A DNA stretch of 64,000 nucleotides from Psychroflexus sp. ALD_RP9. GTDB taxonomy: Bacteria > Bacteroidota > Bacteroidia > Flavobacteriales > Flavobacteriaceae. Below are positions 18,373 through 27,320 of the stretch, one piece after another; within the stretch, counting starts at the first letter, position 1; each line of letters begins with the position of its first letter. Made by a program: the position numbers and the translations under genes. The notes under the pieces were generated by a model. That model was not told where the DNA came from. It saw only the letters and a list, made by a program, of their open reading frames with translations, and did not search any database. The stretch spans positions 620,001 through 684,000 of the forward strand of contig NZ_CP062973.1 of NCBI RefSeq assembly GCF_017311165.1, written 5' to 3'.

Positions 18373-19621
18373 GTCTTTTTGGGATTTCAACGAAGAAGCT
18401 AGTACCTTGATTTTCTTCACTTTCAAACCTAATATGGCCATTTAAATTTTCTAAATGCACTTTTACAATATTAAGCCCTATGCCCGTACCTTGATTTAGA
18501 AGAGCATTTTCGGCTCTAAAATAGCGTTCGAAAATATGTTTATGATCTTTTTTTGGAATTCCCATTCCTTGATCTTTAACTTCAAATTTAATGAGTTTAG
18601 GATCAGTATTATCAATATTAAAATAAATATCGGTGTGCTCTGGTGAATATTTTATAGCGTTATTAAGTAGGTTAGATAAAATTAACTCTAATACATTTTT
18701 ATCTTGACGTAAAATAAAGTCTTGTATTTGTTTAGGATAATGTAAATCTTGACCGTCTTTTAATGTAATATTGGCGCTATAAACCACCTCATTAATAAGA
18801 TTAACCAGGCTAAATTCTTCAAATTTATAGGTTACTTTACCAGATTCTAAGCGTTCTACTGAAAGAAAATCGTTTAAAATACCGGTTAAATAATGTACCT
18901 TATTTTTTATAGTTTTAAGATGCTTCTCACGTTTTTCTTGTTGTTCTTTTTCGGTGTATTTACCTATTAAAGTAGTTGATGTTAATATACCACTTAGCGG
19001 TGTTTTAAATTCATGTGAAACCAAAGATAAAAACTTGGTTTTTAGGTCATTAAGCTCACGCTCTTTTTGAAGCGCATCTTTTGTTTTGGCTTCAGCAATT
19101 TTACGTTTTTTGATTTCTTTTTCTAAAGTTTTGTTGAGTTTAGTGAGCTCTTCTATAGAAAATTGAAGCTCTTTAGTTCTTGATTTTACCTTGGCTTCTA
19201 GTTCTACATTTAACTGCTCAATTTCTTCCTCGTTTTTTTTACGAAGTGTAATATCAGTAATTAATGACATTACATAACGTTCCCCATCAAACTCAAAAGG
19301 ATTTAAACCGGCTTCTACTGGAAATTCAACTCCATTTTTTTTCACTCCATACAAATCACGACCTATACCCATTTGTCGTTTTTTAGACTTATTCATAAAT
19401 TGGTCTACATGCTTGTGATGGTTATGATGGTATTTTTGGGGTATTAATATATCAAGTTTTTTACCAATAAGTTCGGCTTTAGAATAACCAAACATTTCAG
19501 CTGCAGAGGTATTAACTTCAATTATAATTTGCTTTGTGTCAACTACCAAAACACCTTCAGAAATACCTTCAAAAAGAAGTTTAAAAACTTCAATATCTTT
19601 AGAAATTTTATTGTTGTTCAA
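18365..19621 (-). CDS. PAS-domain sensor histidine kinase
   Basis: 418 residues, no membrane helix, so cytoplasmic. PAS domain (about 12-125), a coiled coil (about 128-190), HisKA with the phospho-acceptor H203 in SHEFKTPLSG, and an HATPase domain with NNAIKYSP, DQGMGIP and GTGIGLNIVK. The PAS F-helix region is His-rich (H65, H66, H68, H69, H71), resembling the heme-binding stretch of FixL. The start is taken as TTG at 19621: no ATG fits upstream, and a TATATTTG -7 box lies only about 18 bases before it. Partner is the overlapping receiver-CRP gene. Confidence 0.92.
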   Translation of the reverse strand: MNNNKISKDIEVFKLLFEGISEGVLVVDTKQIIIEVNTSAAEMFGYSKAELIGKKLDILIPQKYHHNHHKHVDQFMNKSKKRQMGIGRDLYGVKKNGVEFPVEAGLNPFEFDGERYVMSLITDITLRKKNEEEIEQLNVELEAKVKSRTKELQFSIEELTKLNKTLEKEIKKRKIAEAKTKDALQKERELNDLKTKFLSLVSHEFKTPLSGILTSTTLIGKYTEKEQQEKREKHLKTIKNKVHYLTGILNDFLSVERLESGKVTYKFEEFSLVNLINEVVYSANITLKDGQDLHYPKQIQDFILRQDKNVLELILSNLLNNAIKYSPEHTDIYFNIDNTDPKLIKFEVKDQGMGIPKKDHKHIFERYFRAENALLNQGTGIGLNIVKVHLENLNGHIRFESEENQGTSFFVEIPKRHE

Positions 19622-19638
19622 TAGGTGATTTTTGTTAA

Positions 19639-19646
19639 CAAATATA
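19639..19646 (-). promoter_or_regulatory. -7 box of the PAS kinase-regulator operon
   Basis: TATATTTG on the reverse strand; no clear -33 box. It predicts a very short leader and supports the TTG start at 19621. Confidence 0.45.
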
Positions 19647-19689
19647 AGCGTTATTTCAGAAAATTTGAAGGCATCAAGCTAAATTTAGA

Positions 19690-19708
19690 TTGTTTATATT
19701 TTAAACAA
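19690..19708. promoter_or_regulatory. inverted repeat between divergent kinase and GH3 genes
   Basis: TTGTTTA-TATTT-TAAACAA, with 7-base arms. It lies in the 171-base divergent spacer, so it could be an operator for either gene. No binding protein can be named. Confidence 0.35.
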
Positions 19709-19792
19709 AGCGTTTAAATTGCCAATTAAATGATAAAGGTCTAGTTTGGCGCAAAGTGTTTTTTATTTTAGCTGTACTAAATATTAAACATT

Positions 19793-21307
19793 ATGGGTTT
19801 ACTTGGTTCTATCGTGAAATCTGCGGTTACATTAAATCAAAAATTTAATTCCAAAACTCAACACAGTAATAAAACTCAAGAAGAAGTTTTACATGAGCTT
19901 CTAAAAACTTCGAAAGACACTGCTTTCGGCAAATATTATGGGTTTCAGCATATCTTAGAGTCTAAAGATATGCTTCAACAATTTCAAGAAAATGTGCCTA
20001 TTCACACTTATAATAAAATGAATTTTTGGTGGGAGCAGCAACAAAAATTTAGGGATATTACCTGGCCTGGAAAGCCTGAATATTTTGCTAAAACAAGCGG
20101 CACCACAGGCAATAAAAGTAAACGTATACCTGTTACCCATGAGTTTTCTGAAAGCATGCGAAAAGTAGGACTATCTTTAGCTACCGAGCTTCCGAATTTC
20201 CCTGTTCCTGAAGAAGTTTTTGAAAGCCATGTATTAATGTTAAGCAGTTCGAGTGATTTGAAATCTCACCAAAATGGGCACTTAGAGGGAGAAATTAGCG
20301 GAATAAATATTCATAATTTCCCTGATTGGTATGATTATTTTTATTGTCCAGGAAAAGAAATTGCCGCAATAGATGACTGGGATGAACGCATTAAGGAAAT
20401 TATAAAAAAAGCACCAGAATGGAATGTTGGTTCTATTGCTGGCATACCTTCATGGGTGTTGAGGATGTTGCAAGCTATAATGAAGCACCATCAACTTGAG
20501 TACATTCAAGATATATGGCCAAACTTTAAAGTTTATGCAAGTGGTGGCGTAGCTTTTGAAACTTACCGAAAAGACTTTGAAAAAATCTCTAATAAAGACC
20601 TCATCATTATCGATACCTACTTGGCTTCTGAAGGCTTTTTTGCTTACACCGCTAATCCTAATTCAATGGCTATGAAACTAGCTATTAATCATGGTTATTT
20701 TTATGAGTTTATACCGTTTGATCATCGCGGTGTTGATGAAATGGGCGAAATTTTAGAAAATCCTGAAGTTTTTAATTTGTCACAAGTAAACACCTCTGAT
20801 GAATATATTTTAGTTGTTTCAACAAATGCTGGTGCTTGGCGTTATATTATTGGTGATACCATAAAATTTACATGCCTCTCGCCTTTTGAGATTAAAATTA
20901 CAGGCCGCACCAAATTCTTTTTAAATGTATTTGGTTCACAATTATCTGAAGAAAAATTAAACAATGCAATTGTTGACACCGCTAACAAACTTGAAGTTAG
21001 TATTAATGAATATATGGTTGGAGCTATAACTGAAAATAACTTACATAACCATCAATGGATTCTTGTAACTAACAATAATATCGATCAAGAAAAATTTGCA
21101 AACTTACTTGATGATAAGTTGAAATCCCTAAACCATAATTATGAAGTTGCACGACAAAAAACAATTGATGAAGTTAGGCTGAAGGTTATAAGCAAAGAAG
21201 ATTATACCAAGTATTTAGAACATACCAATAAGAAAGGCGGTCAAGTGAAAATTCAAAAAGTTATGAAAGATGATACTATAAAAGATTTCTTAAACTTTTT
21301 TAATTAA
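19793..21307 (+). CDS. GH3-family acyl-adenylate-forming protein
   Basis: 504 residues of the GH3 family, named for plant enzymes that join amino acids to acyl hormones through an acyl-AMP. Seen: the nucleotide loop AKTSGTTGNKSKRIPVT (about 102-118), the IDTYLASEGFFAY segment, and GDTIKFTCLSPFEIKITGR. Bacterial members are common in Bacteroidota, and their substrates are mostly unknown. Soluble, no signal peptide. Its 3' end overlaps the converging metallopeptidase gene by 4 bases. Family is clear; reaction not determined. Confidence 0.9.
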   Translation: MGLLGSIVKSAVTLNQKFNSKTQHSNKTQEEVLHELLKTSKDTAFGKYYGFQHILESKDMLQQFQENVPIHTYNKMNFWWEQQQKFRDITWPGKPEYFAKTSGTTGNKSKRIPVTHEFSESMRKVGLSLATELPNFPVPEEVFESHVLMLSSSSDLKSHQNGHLEGEISGINIHNFPDWYDYFYCPGKEIAAIDDWDERIKEIIKKAPEWNVGSIAGIPSWVLRMLQAIMKHHQLEYIQDIWPNFKVYASGGVAFETYRKDFEKISNKDLIIIDTYLASEGFFAYTANPNSMAMKLAINHGYFYEFIPFDHRGVDEMGEILENPEVFNLSQVNTSDEYILVVSTNAGAWRYIIGDTIKFTCLSPFEIKITGRTKFFLNVFGSQLSEEKLNNAIVDTANKLEVSINEYMVGAITENNLHNHQWILVTNNNIDQEKFANLLDDKLKSLNHNYEVARQKTIDEVRLKVISKEDYTKYLEHTNKKGGQVKIQKVMKDDTIKDFLNFFN

Positions 21308-21873
21308 AGATTTAAATAAGGTTCTAAAATTGATTCGTCTTGTTGACACAGCAGCACATCTTCTTTTGGCAAGTAATACTTCAATATTTTACGTTTATAA
21401 TTATCGCCTATTAAATCATGTTCTATAATGAAGTTCTTTGTAGCTAAAATTTCTTCATGAAACCCATATGAAATCGCTATATAATCAGCATCATGTTCTA
21501 CTTTTTTCTTAAATTTTTTAGACCATAAATACTTAATTCCAAAAAAAATCATCTGAAAATTAGAGTGTCGTTTATAATCAACAATATGACCTAATTCATG
21601 AGCAAACCAACCTTTTAAAACTTGACTAGGTACATCATCAATTTTCAAATCTTTATGGTCTCTAATATGTGCATTAAGTTTTATGCGATAACGCTTTAAT
21701 CCGCTAAATACTGAAGCTAATGAAATGATTGGCTGAGCTTGCATAGTAGAAGACTTAACACTCACCTTTTCAACCCTAATTTTAATATTTTTTAAAGTCT
21801 GATATTCGTGAGCTACCTCACGAAAGCAAGTCTTTACACGTTCACTGTTTATATTTTTAAAGCTAATTTCCAT
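21304..21873 (-). CDS. small HExxH metallopeptidase-like protein
   Basis: 189 residues, no signal peptide or clear membrane helix. A gluzincin-like site is visible: H92, E93 and H96 in HELGHIVDY, and about 30 residues later EHDAD (E126-D130), which could give the third zinc ligand and its Asp partner as in M48-type peptidases. I do not recognise a named family. A possible promoter (TAAATTTG at 21992-21999, TTG at 22018-22020) lies about 115 bases upstream. Confidence 0.65.
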   Translation of the reverse strand: MEISFKNINSERVKTCFREVAHEYQTLKNIKIRVEKVSVKSSTMQAQPIISLASVFSGLKRYRIKLNAHIRDHKDLKIDDVPSQVLKGWFAHELGHIVDYKRHSNFQMIFFGIKYLWSKKFKKKVEHDADYIAISYGFHEEILATKNFIIEHDLIGDNYKRKILKYYLPKEDVLLCQQDESILEPYLNL

Positions 21874-22174
21874 AAAAGTTTATTACATCAATATAAAATA
21901 AATCTTACCTTTTAGCTGATAATGAATTGTTAAGGTTTAGGATTTTTAAAAAATATTCCTCATGATTTGTAAGCCCTGACTTAGTACATAACAAATTTAA
22001 AATAATGAAATTAAAATCAAGACATAAGTAGCGCCTTAAATTATATAGAAATTGTAAGCTAATTTTTTCTGTAATTAATTGATATTTAAACCATGCCCAG
22101 AAAAAAATGGAATTCTTATAACTTGACTATCATCTTATAAAAACTTTTATAATATCCTCGCTTTTATTTAAAAT
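21874..22174. other. 301-base spacer without a gene
   Basis: AT-rich. Apart from a candidate reverse promoter (TAAATTTG at 21992-21999 with TTG 18 bases upstream at 22018-22020) I see no open frame of useful size, RNA gene or strong hairpin. Confidence 0.5.
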
Positions 22175-23089
22175 CTAATCTAAATTATCATTGTAATTAA
22201 GCATTTTTTTGACGTTCCCATACAAATCAGGAAAATTTGATTTAAGTTCTTTCGGTGATTCAAAAAAAGTTTCAATAAGAACCGAAATAAACTCGAAACT
22301 GTTCAAAAAAGCATAATTCCTTAGGAGTTTTGAGGCTTTAATATTTTGTCTATATTCTGTGCTTGATTGCATCTTATGTTTAATTTTATCATAGTAACGT
22401 ACAAACAAAGTTGCACCTATTGCATTATTCTTTCGCTTTTGAAAATCAAAATGTAGCACATGCACAAGTTCATGAATGCCGAGATTAAAATTATCATTTT
22501 CAATTGCATAACCTTCTAAAAAGTCTTTCCATGAAAATGCGACAGTTTTGTAAGCTGGATTAAACTCGCCTTTGTGGAATGCATGACTAGATGTAGATTG
22601 AAATACATCAGGATAAATCACAAACGTCTTAAGAGATTTAAATCTGTAATTTCTATACCCAAAAGTGAGCATAACTGCAGTAGATGCAATAAGAACTTTA
22701 TGTTGATTATTAATGTAAACGCCTGACCTACCTTCAAATTGATGGTGTCTAATGAAGTTTGCTACGCGATGTTCAAAATACAATTTTTTCTTAGGTTGAA
22801 GTTTTTGGTAAAACACAAATTGATTTTCGAGTATATATAACTGATCCTCAGAAAGTCTCTTTTTTACAAAATATAAATGAGTATAAAAAGGCTTTGGTAT
22901 AATATAGCTTACCCATAAATCTTCAACCAAAGCTAACATTGATCGTATAACTACGATTAAAAGAATTAATACTAACAATAGCATAAAAGCTGTAATTATA
23001 GAACGCCCTAGTGCTTTATTATCAAATAGAGAAACTTCAATCATCAATGAAATGCTTAAAACATCAGCTAAATAACCAGTCATATTCAT
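22175..23089 (-). CDS. MtfA-like (M90) zinc peptidase, membrane-anchored
   Basis: 304 residues. A membrane helix lies at about 31-50. The remainder resembles MtfA, the M90 peptidase known in E. coli from glucose-regulator studies: zinc site H206, E207, H210 in HELVHVLHF and third ligand E273 in FISVLIETFFESPKEL, followed by the FPDLYGN C-terminal segment. Residues needed for catalysis look intact. E. coli MtfA lacks the N-terminal helix, so this form is tethered. The neighbours are another HExxH protein and a lipoprotein. Confidence 0.8.
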   Translation of the reverse strand: MNMTGYLADVLSISLMIEVSLFDNKALGRSIITAFMLLLVLILLIVVIRSMLALVEDLWVSYIIPKPFYTHLYFVKKRLSEDQLYILENQFVFYQKLQPKKKLYFEHRVANFIRHHQFEGRSGVYINNQHKVLIASTAVMLTFGYRNYRFKSLKTFVIYPDVFQSTSSHAFHKGEFNPAYKTVAFSWKDFLEGYAIENDNFNLGIHELVHVLHFDFQKRKNNAIGATLFVRYYDKIKHKMQSSTEYRQNIKASKLLRNYAFLNSFEFISVLIETFFESPKELKSNFPDLYGNVKKMLNYNDNLD

Positions 23090-23139
23090 TAAATCATAAA
23101 GAGCAAAAACTATAACTCTTATGCAAACACATTATTAAA

Positions 23140-23805
23140 TCACTTAAACTTTAAAGAGCTTAGACTATTTGTGGCTTCGTCTAAATATTTAGAATATTTA
23201 TATTCGGTAGCAGCGTAACTAAACTTATACACATATTTATTATGTTTATAGTAATAGACTTTGTATAATTTAGCAGCATACCTGTATTTTGAATCACGTC
23301 GATAACCTTGATAACGGAAGCTTAGAATAGATAATTGATCTGAAACTTTTACATGCTTAAAACTGTTGCTTTGTGGCTTAATTTCAGCTATTATAGTATT
23401 TAAATAGTCATCAAAACTTTGCTGATTTAAATTTAACCGTCTTAAATTTATTATAGCTGAAGAATACTCGCCTGCATCAGCATCAATTATAGTTGAATTC
23501 TTATCTTCAAATTGATCTTTAATGCTTTTATTTCCTTGAGCACGATATACTTTACCGTTTACCGTCGATTCTGAAATATAAAGCGGATAAATTAGTTTTT
23601 TTGGTGCCACACTTACAAGTACCGAATCAAAATACGTTTGATCTAATTTTAATTTTCGCCAACGCTTTGGATAATGAAAGCTGAAATCTTTGGTTTCATA
23701 AACCTTAACAATTGTGTTACTTTTTGGGTCTAAAATGGTTTTTGTACCACCACATGAGGTGCATAAACTTAGGCTAACAATTAAAAATAAAATAAATATT
23801 CTCAT
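23140..23805 (-). CDS. hypothetical lipoprotein
   Basis: About 221 residues from the ATG at 23805 (MRIFILFLIVSLSLC). The hydrophobic signal is followed by a Cys at about residue 18 (CTSCGGT), a plausible lipobox, so probably outer-membrane or periplasmic. The rest shows FHYPKRWRKLKLDQTYFDS and repeated Tyr/Lys-rich strands (YRYAAKLYKVYYYKHNKYVY). This resembles small proteins that carry a PsbP- or DUF-type fold, but I cannot name the family. A TATGTTTG -7 box is at 23833-23840. Confidence 0.65.
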   Translation of the reverse strand: MRIFILFLIVSLSLCTSCGGTKTILDPKSNTIVKVYETKDFSFHYPKRWRKLKLDQTYFDSVLVSVAPKKLIYPLYISESTVNGKVYRAQGNKSIKDQFEDKNSTIIDADAGEYSSAIINLRRLNLNQQSFDDYLNTIIAEIKPQSNSFKHVKVSDQLSILSFRYQGYRRDSKYRYAAKLYKVYYYKHNKYVYKFSYAATEYKYSKYLDEATNSLSSLKFK

Positions 23806-24122
23806 ACAAGAAGCTAATAGATTTAAAATGTTCAAACATAACAGGATTAATTGAAAAAACAGGTAAATAATTTATAATATATTACATGAAGTTGTTTTAG
23901 ATAAACTACAATCGAATTATTCATTTGAGTTTTCTATAATATGATCTTAAAATAGATTTAACAGCAAGGCTATATTTTTGATCGATGAATAAATGCTTAT
24001 TTTAATAAACTAATTTTTTATTTTCTAATCTTTCTCAATAACTTCAAAACAGACTTAATTTATTAATTATTGATTTTTAATTTTATTTTTTAAAATATAA
24101 TCAGTGTAAGAACATACTAAAA
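23806..24122. other. 317-base AT-rich spacer
   Basis: Divergent spacer between the lipoprotein gene and the small membrane-protein pair. It has a reverse -7 box (TATGTTTG, 23833-23840) for the lipoprotein. No other gene, RNA or clear hairpin is visible. Confidence 0.5.
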
Positions 24123-24353
24123 ATGAAGAAGCCTAAATTCAAAAAGCTACTAAGTGAGGATGAAAAAAATACAGAATCAATTTTTTCATTGATTTATTAC
24201 TTTGCCAAAGATTGGATGCGGCCAAACCCTAAACATCCTTTGATTCTTCAGATTATTCTTTTTGTTGTAAAACTTCCAGTTTTAATTTTATTTTTAACAT
24301 TATCTCCTATTATCTTTATAGTAATGTTTCTAACGCTTGTAATTGGTTTATGA
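24123..24353 (+). CDS. small membrane protein (hypothetical)
   Basis: 76 residues. The first half is polar and basic (KPKFKKLLSEDEKN, then DWMRPNPKHPLILQ); the second half is a hydrophobic stretch at about 42-75 long enough for one or two membrane helices. Its stop overlaps the start of the next gene by 4 bases (ATGA), which supports both as real genes that are translated together. No known family is recognised. Confidence 0.65.
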   Translation: MKKPKFKKLLSEDEKNTESIFSLIYYFAKDWMRPNPKHPLILQIILFVVKLPVLILFLTLSPIIFIVMFLTLVIGL

Positions 24354-24757
24354 AACAGAAAAAACCGATTTTGGTATTGGTCAGCATTTCTGCTATTTTG
24401 TTTTTGGTGCATCAGTACCTTCAGAATGAAACTAGTATAAATATTGCTTTTCTAAATAACTATTTAGACCCTTTTTTGCTCATGCCTTTACTTCTATATG
24501 CCGTGTTATGGGAACGCCGCATGTTTTTAAAAGATAAAAGCATGGTTCTGAGCTACACAGAGATATTTGGCTACTTTTTGTTGATGGTTATTTTAGGCGA
24601 AGTTTTGTTTCCATATGTCAGTAAAAAGTTTACAGCTGACTATTGGGATATTCTTGCTTATGCTTTAGGAACTCTGGCCTACATAATTGCAAAGAAGTTT
24701 CCTGATCTAAAAAAAATCAAAACTTTTATCAAAAAAATATCGATTATTAAAAACTGA
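24350..24757 (+). CDS. four-helix membrane protein (hypothetical)
   Basis: 135 residues, about four membrane helices (about 7-20, 38-50, 71-88, 99-113), with a basic C-terminal tail. The DYWDILAYALGTLAY segment recalls the last helix of VanZ-like proteins, but the rest is too short to claim this. Overlaps the upstream small membrane gene by 4 bases. Role unknown. Confidence 0.65.
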   Translation: MKQKKPILVLVSISAILFLVHQYLQNETSINIAFLNNYLDPFLLMPLLLYAVLWERRMFLKDKSMVLSYTEIFGYFLLMVILGEVLFPYVSKKFTADYWDILAYALGTLAYIIAKKFPDLKKIKTFIKKISIIKN

Positions 24758-24784
24758 AATATGATAATTATAGCCGATAGATTC

Positions 24785-25348
24785 TTAATAATATAACCTG
24801 AAATCTAAGAGTTTACACATCTTGTAGTTTTTTTGAAACATCTGTTCAACCACTTCTCTAAGATCATCATTCTGATAAAACATACTAAAGAATAATCGAT
24901 CTATCGTGAAAGCACTAGACAGACTTTTTGAAGAAAAACCATAGCCAGCTATAGCTCGTGCACCAGTAATATCTAAAAAATACTGGCATTCGTCATCTGT
25001 AAGATCTAAAACCTTAAGGTTAGCAAAATGAATGATTTTTCCTGTCATTTGTCCTTCAAAAAGCTCTGCAATCTCTTCTATGCTATAATAGTAATCGTTA
25101 ATTAAAATATTGTTGGCTTCGCCTGGGAGCACTAAATAAATAATTTCATAATCCTGAAAATGATGGTCATGATACAATAAAGCATTTAAACTATCTTCTA
25201 AACCCTCAATCGTATCACAGGTTTTATATATACTTGAAATTCCTTGTGTTAAGGCCATATTTTCAAGTATCTGAACCACATCGGTAGTTTTTACATTATC
25301 AACATCTGAAACGACTTCAAGACAATAAATAAAATTTTCATTTTCCAT
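24785..25348 (-). CDS. DUF6642-like protein
   Basis: 187 residues, soluble, acidic, no signal. Segments IYCLEVVSD, GISSIYKTCDTIEGLEDSLNALLY, YEIIYLVLPGEANN, GKIIHFANLKVLDL and ITGARAIAGYGFS look like a family I remember as DUF6642; this is from memory of the pattern. The alternating strand/helix order and the last two segments resemble a caspase/CHAT-type core, but there is no clear His-Cys pair. Function unknown. Its 3' end faces the small membrane-protein pair. Confidence 0.65.
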   Translation of the reverse strand: MENENFIYCLEVVSDVDNVKTTDVVQILENMALTQGISSIYKTCDTIEGLEDSLNALLYHDHHFQDYEIIYLVLPGEANNILINDYYYSIEEIAELFEGQMTGKIIHFANLKVLDLTDDECQYFLDITGARAIAGYGFSSKSLSSAFTIDRLFFSMFYQNDDLREVVEQMFQKNYKMCKLLDFRLYY

Positions 25349-25650
25349 TCATCTTAATATTTTCCGAATTGCGAAATTAAGTTAGTGATCACATTACTTA
25401 ACAATTTCTTATACATCTGTACTATTTTGATGATTTGAAAAATAAGTAATTCAATTATTATGTTTATCAATAAACGTCAACTATTGTGTCTTAAAAGTGA
25501 GCATTATTGGCCATACCTGATAAATTTTCTGAAGGTCTCACTCAAAAATTATAAAAAGTATAATTGTTTTATTAAACTGGAAACTACTTCTAAGTTAGTT
25601 GAGGCTGTAAGAATGACACAAAAAAAGCCCCTAAATTGGGGCTCAAATAG
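25349..25650. other. 302-base spacer without a gene
   Basis: Between the DUF6642-like gene and the initiator tRNA. The only structures I can support are the tRNA terminator at its right end and a weak reverse -7 box (TAATTTCG) near the gene start. A forward frame here (25460-25735) runs antisense through the tRNA and is rejected. Confidence 0.5.
25619..25643 (-). terminator. intrinsic terminator of the initiator tRNA
   Basis: Reverse-strand stem AGCCCC / GGGGCT (25626-25643, 6-base loop) followed by seven T. It starts about 8 bases after the tRNA 3' end. Confidence 0.85.
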
Positions 25651-25723
<73 letters not shown>

Positions 25724-25759
25724 ATATATGTTTAAAATTCTTTTTTAACTATCGGACTG

Positions 25760-25791
25760 CAAATATAAGTTTAATTATAGATTTGACCAAA
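25760..25791 (-). promoter_or_regulatory. promoter of tRNA-fMet
   Basis: Reverse-strand TTTG (25788-25791), 20 bases, TATATTTG (25760-25767). Transcription should start near 25756, about 33 bases before the mature tRNA. Confidence 0.65.
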
Positions 25792-25807
25792 CAAAAATAT
25801 AATTAAT

Positions 25808-25990
25808 TTACTGACCTATGCTTTTAGATTGAAAATCAATTAATTGTCCATTATTAAATTTAGCTTCCACATGAATAGGATTACAACAAACCTCGCAATC
25901 TTCTATGTAATCTTGAAAACTTACAGAAGGATCTAGCAAAAAACTGATATTTTCCCAGCAATGCGGACATTGAAAAAAGTGTTCATACAT
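25808..25990 (-). CDS. CPXCG-motif cysteine-rich protein
   Basis: 60 residues. Two Cys pairs, CPHC (residues 8-11) and CEVC (about 33-36) plus a following Cys, form a likely zinc ribbon. This matches the small CPXCG family of unknown role. It starts 1 base after the tolC-like stop, so it is the last gene of the efflux operon, although it has no obvious link to transport. Confidence 0.85.
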   Translation of the reverse strand: MYEHFFQCPHCWENISFLLDPSVSFQDYIEDCEVCCNPIHVEAKFNNGQLIDFQSKSIGQ

Positions 25991-25991
25991 C

Positions 25992-27320
25992 TTAAAACTC
26001 GATATTTAATAATTGGCCTGTTAATTGAAGTAATTGTAACTCAGCTAACTTAGCATCATATTTTGCTAAATTTAGACTTGTTTGTGCGTTTAATAAGTTA
26101 AGCTGTGCTTGTCTAAACTCTACCGAAGTAATTTGACCTAAATTGAAACGTTCCTGAGTTCTTTTAAAATTATTTTTATTGGTTTCGACATTTTTGCGCT
26201 GTAAATTATAAATGTAACGCCTATTTTTATAATTATCAAAAGCATTCTGAATATCACGCTGAACACTTTGCTTGATTTGTTGCTTTTGAAGTTGCTGATT
26301 TTCGTAGGCGATTTTAGCATTTTGAATTCTCACTGAAGTCTGACCACCATCAAATAAATTCCAGGTTAAATTTACACCTGCTGAATAGCCGTCGGTGGTT
26401 TGTGTAGAACCCGGAAAAAAGGGCGATTCTGGACTTATATTTCTGTTCCATCCGTAAGAACCAAACAAGTTTACAGTTGGCAAATAGCCAGAATAACTAA
26501 TTTTTTTATCATATTCTGAAATTAGTAAGTTCTCTTCAATTTGTTGTATCGAAACATTATTAGCCTTATACTCAGAAATGTGTTGCTCAAGTTTTAAAAT
26601 CGGTAAAAAATAAACAGTGGTATCAACTTTAAAATTATCATCTAAATCATCTTTATTTAAAACAACTTTTAAATCTCGCTTGATATTAAGTAAATTTTGC
26701 TGTTCATTAATTAATGAAATACTATCATTTGCCACATCAACTTCAGCATTTAAAACATCTAACTTATTAATTTGGCCATATTGAAATTGATATTCAACAC
26801 GTTTTAAACGTTCACGTGATAAGCTAAGTGTATTTTTTAAAACTTCAACATTTTTTAAGCGCCTAGCCAACTCATAATACACCGTAAACATTTGTGTTAT
26901 TGTTGTTTCAATAGTTTCACGAGCTTCTAATTTTGATAAATTATACTGAAGTTTTAGTTGCTTAAAATTATAACGCCGCCCAAGACCATCAAACAAAGTG
27001 TAATTCAAATCTAAGCTCGTGTTATAACGTCTTGTTTCCAAATCTGTTTGGTCAATTGGGTCTTGACCCTCAACTTCAGCTAATCGGTCTTGTAAACTAA
27101 AATCGAAGCCAAAATTGGTACTTAAGGTAGGCAAATAGCCAGAATTTAAGACACTAGTATTATTTTCTGAAATTTGAACATTATTTTCAGCTATTTTAAT
27201 GCCGAAGTTATTATCAAGTACGTAATCTATAGCTTCAGCTTTTGTAAGAACTTCTTGCGCAGTTGAAGTCACTACAACTAAGCAAAAACCTAAAAGTAAA
27301 CGCAGTTTATTATTTTTCAT
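25992..27320 (-). CDS. TolC-family outer-membrane efflux channel
   Basis: Outer-membrane exit duct of a tripartite pump. Signal peptide at about 1-21 (LLLGFCLVVVTSTAQ), then two OEP repeats of paired long helices and strands (residues about 25-215 and 235-435). The internal duplication is visible in SGYLPTLSTNFGF and SGYLPTVNLFGSYG. 442 residues is typical. Its start overlaps the RND pump gene by 11 bases, so the two are coupled. Confidence 0.94.
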   Translation of the reverse strand: MKNNKLRLLLGFCLVVVTSTAQEVLTKAEAIDYVLDNNFGIKIAENNVQISENNTSVLNSGYLPTLSTNFGFDFSLQDRLAEVEGQDPIDQTDLETRRYNTSLDLNYTLFDGLGRRYNFKQLKLQYNLSKLEARETIETTITQMFTVYYELARRLKNVEVLKNTLSLSRERLKRVEYQFQYGQINKLDVLNAEVDVANDSISLINEQQNLLNIKRDLKVVLNKDDLDDNFKVDTTVYFLPILKLEQHISEYKANNVSIQQIEENLLISEYDKKISYSGYLPTVNLFGSYGWNRNISPESPFFPGSTQTTDGYSAGVNLTWNLFDGGQTSVRIQNAKIAYENQQLQKQQIKQSVQRDIQNAFDNYKNRRYIYNLQRKNVETNKNNFKRTQERFNLGQITSVEFRQAQLNLLNAQTSLNLAKYDAKLAELQLLQLTGQLLNIEF

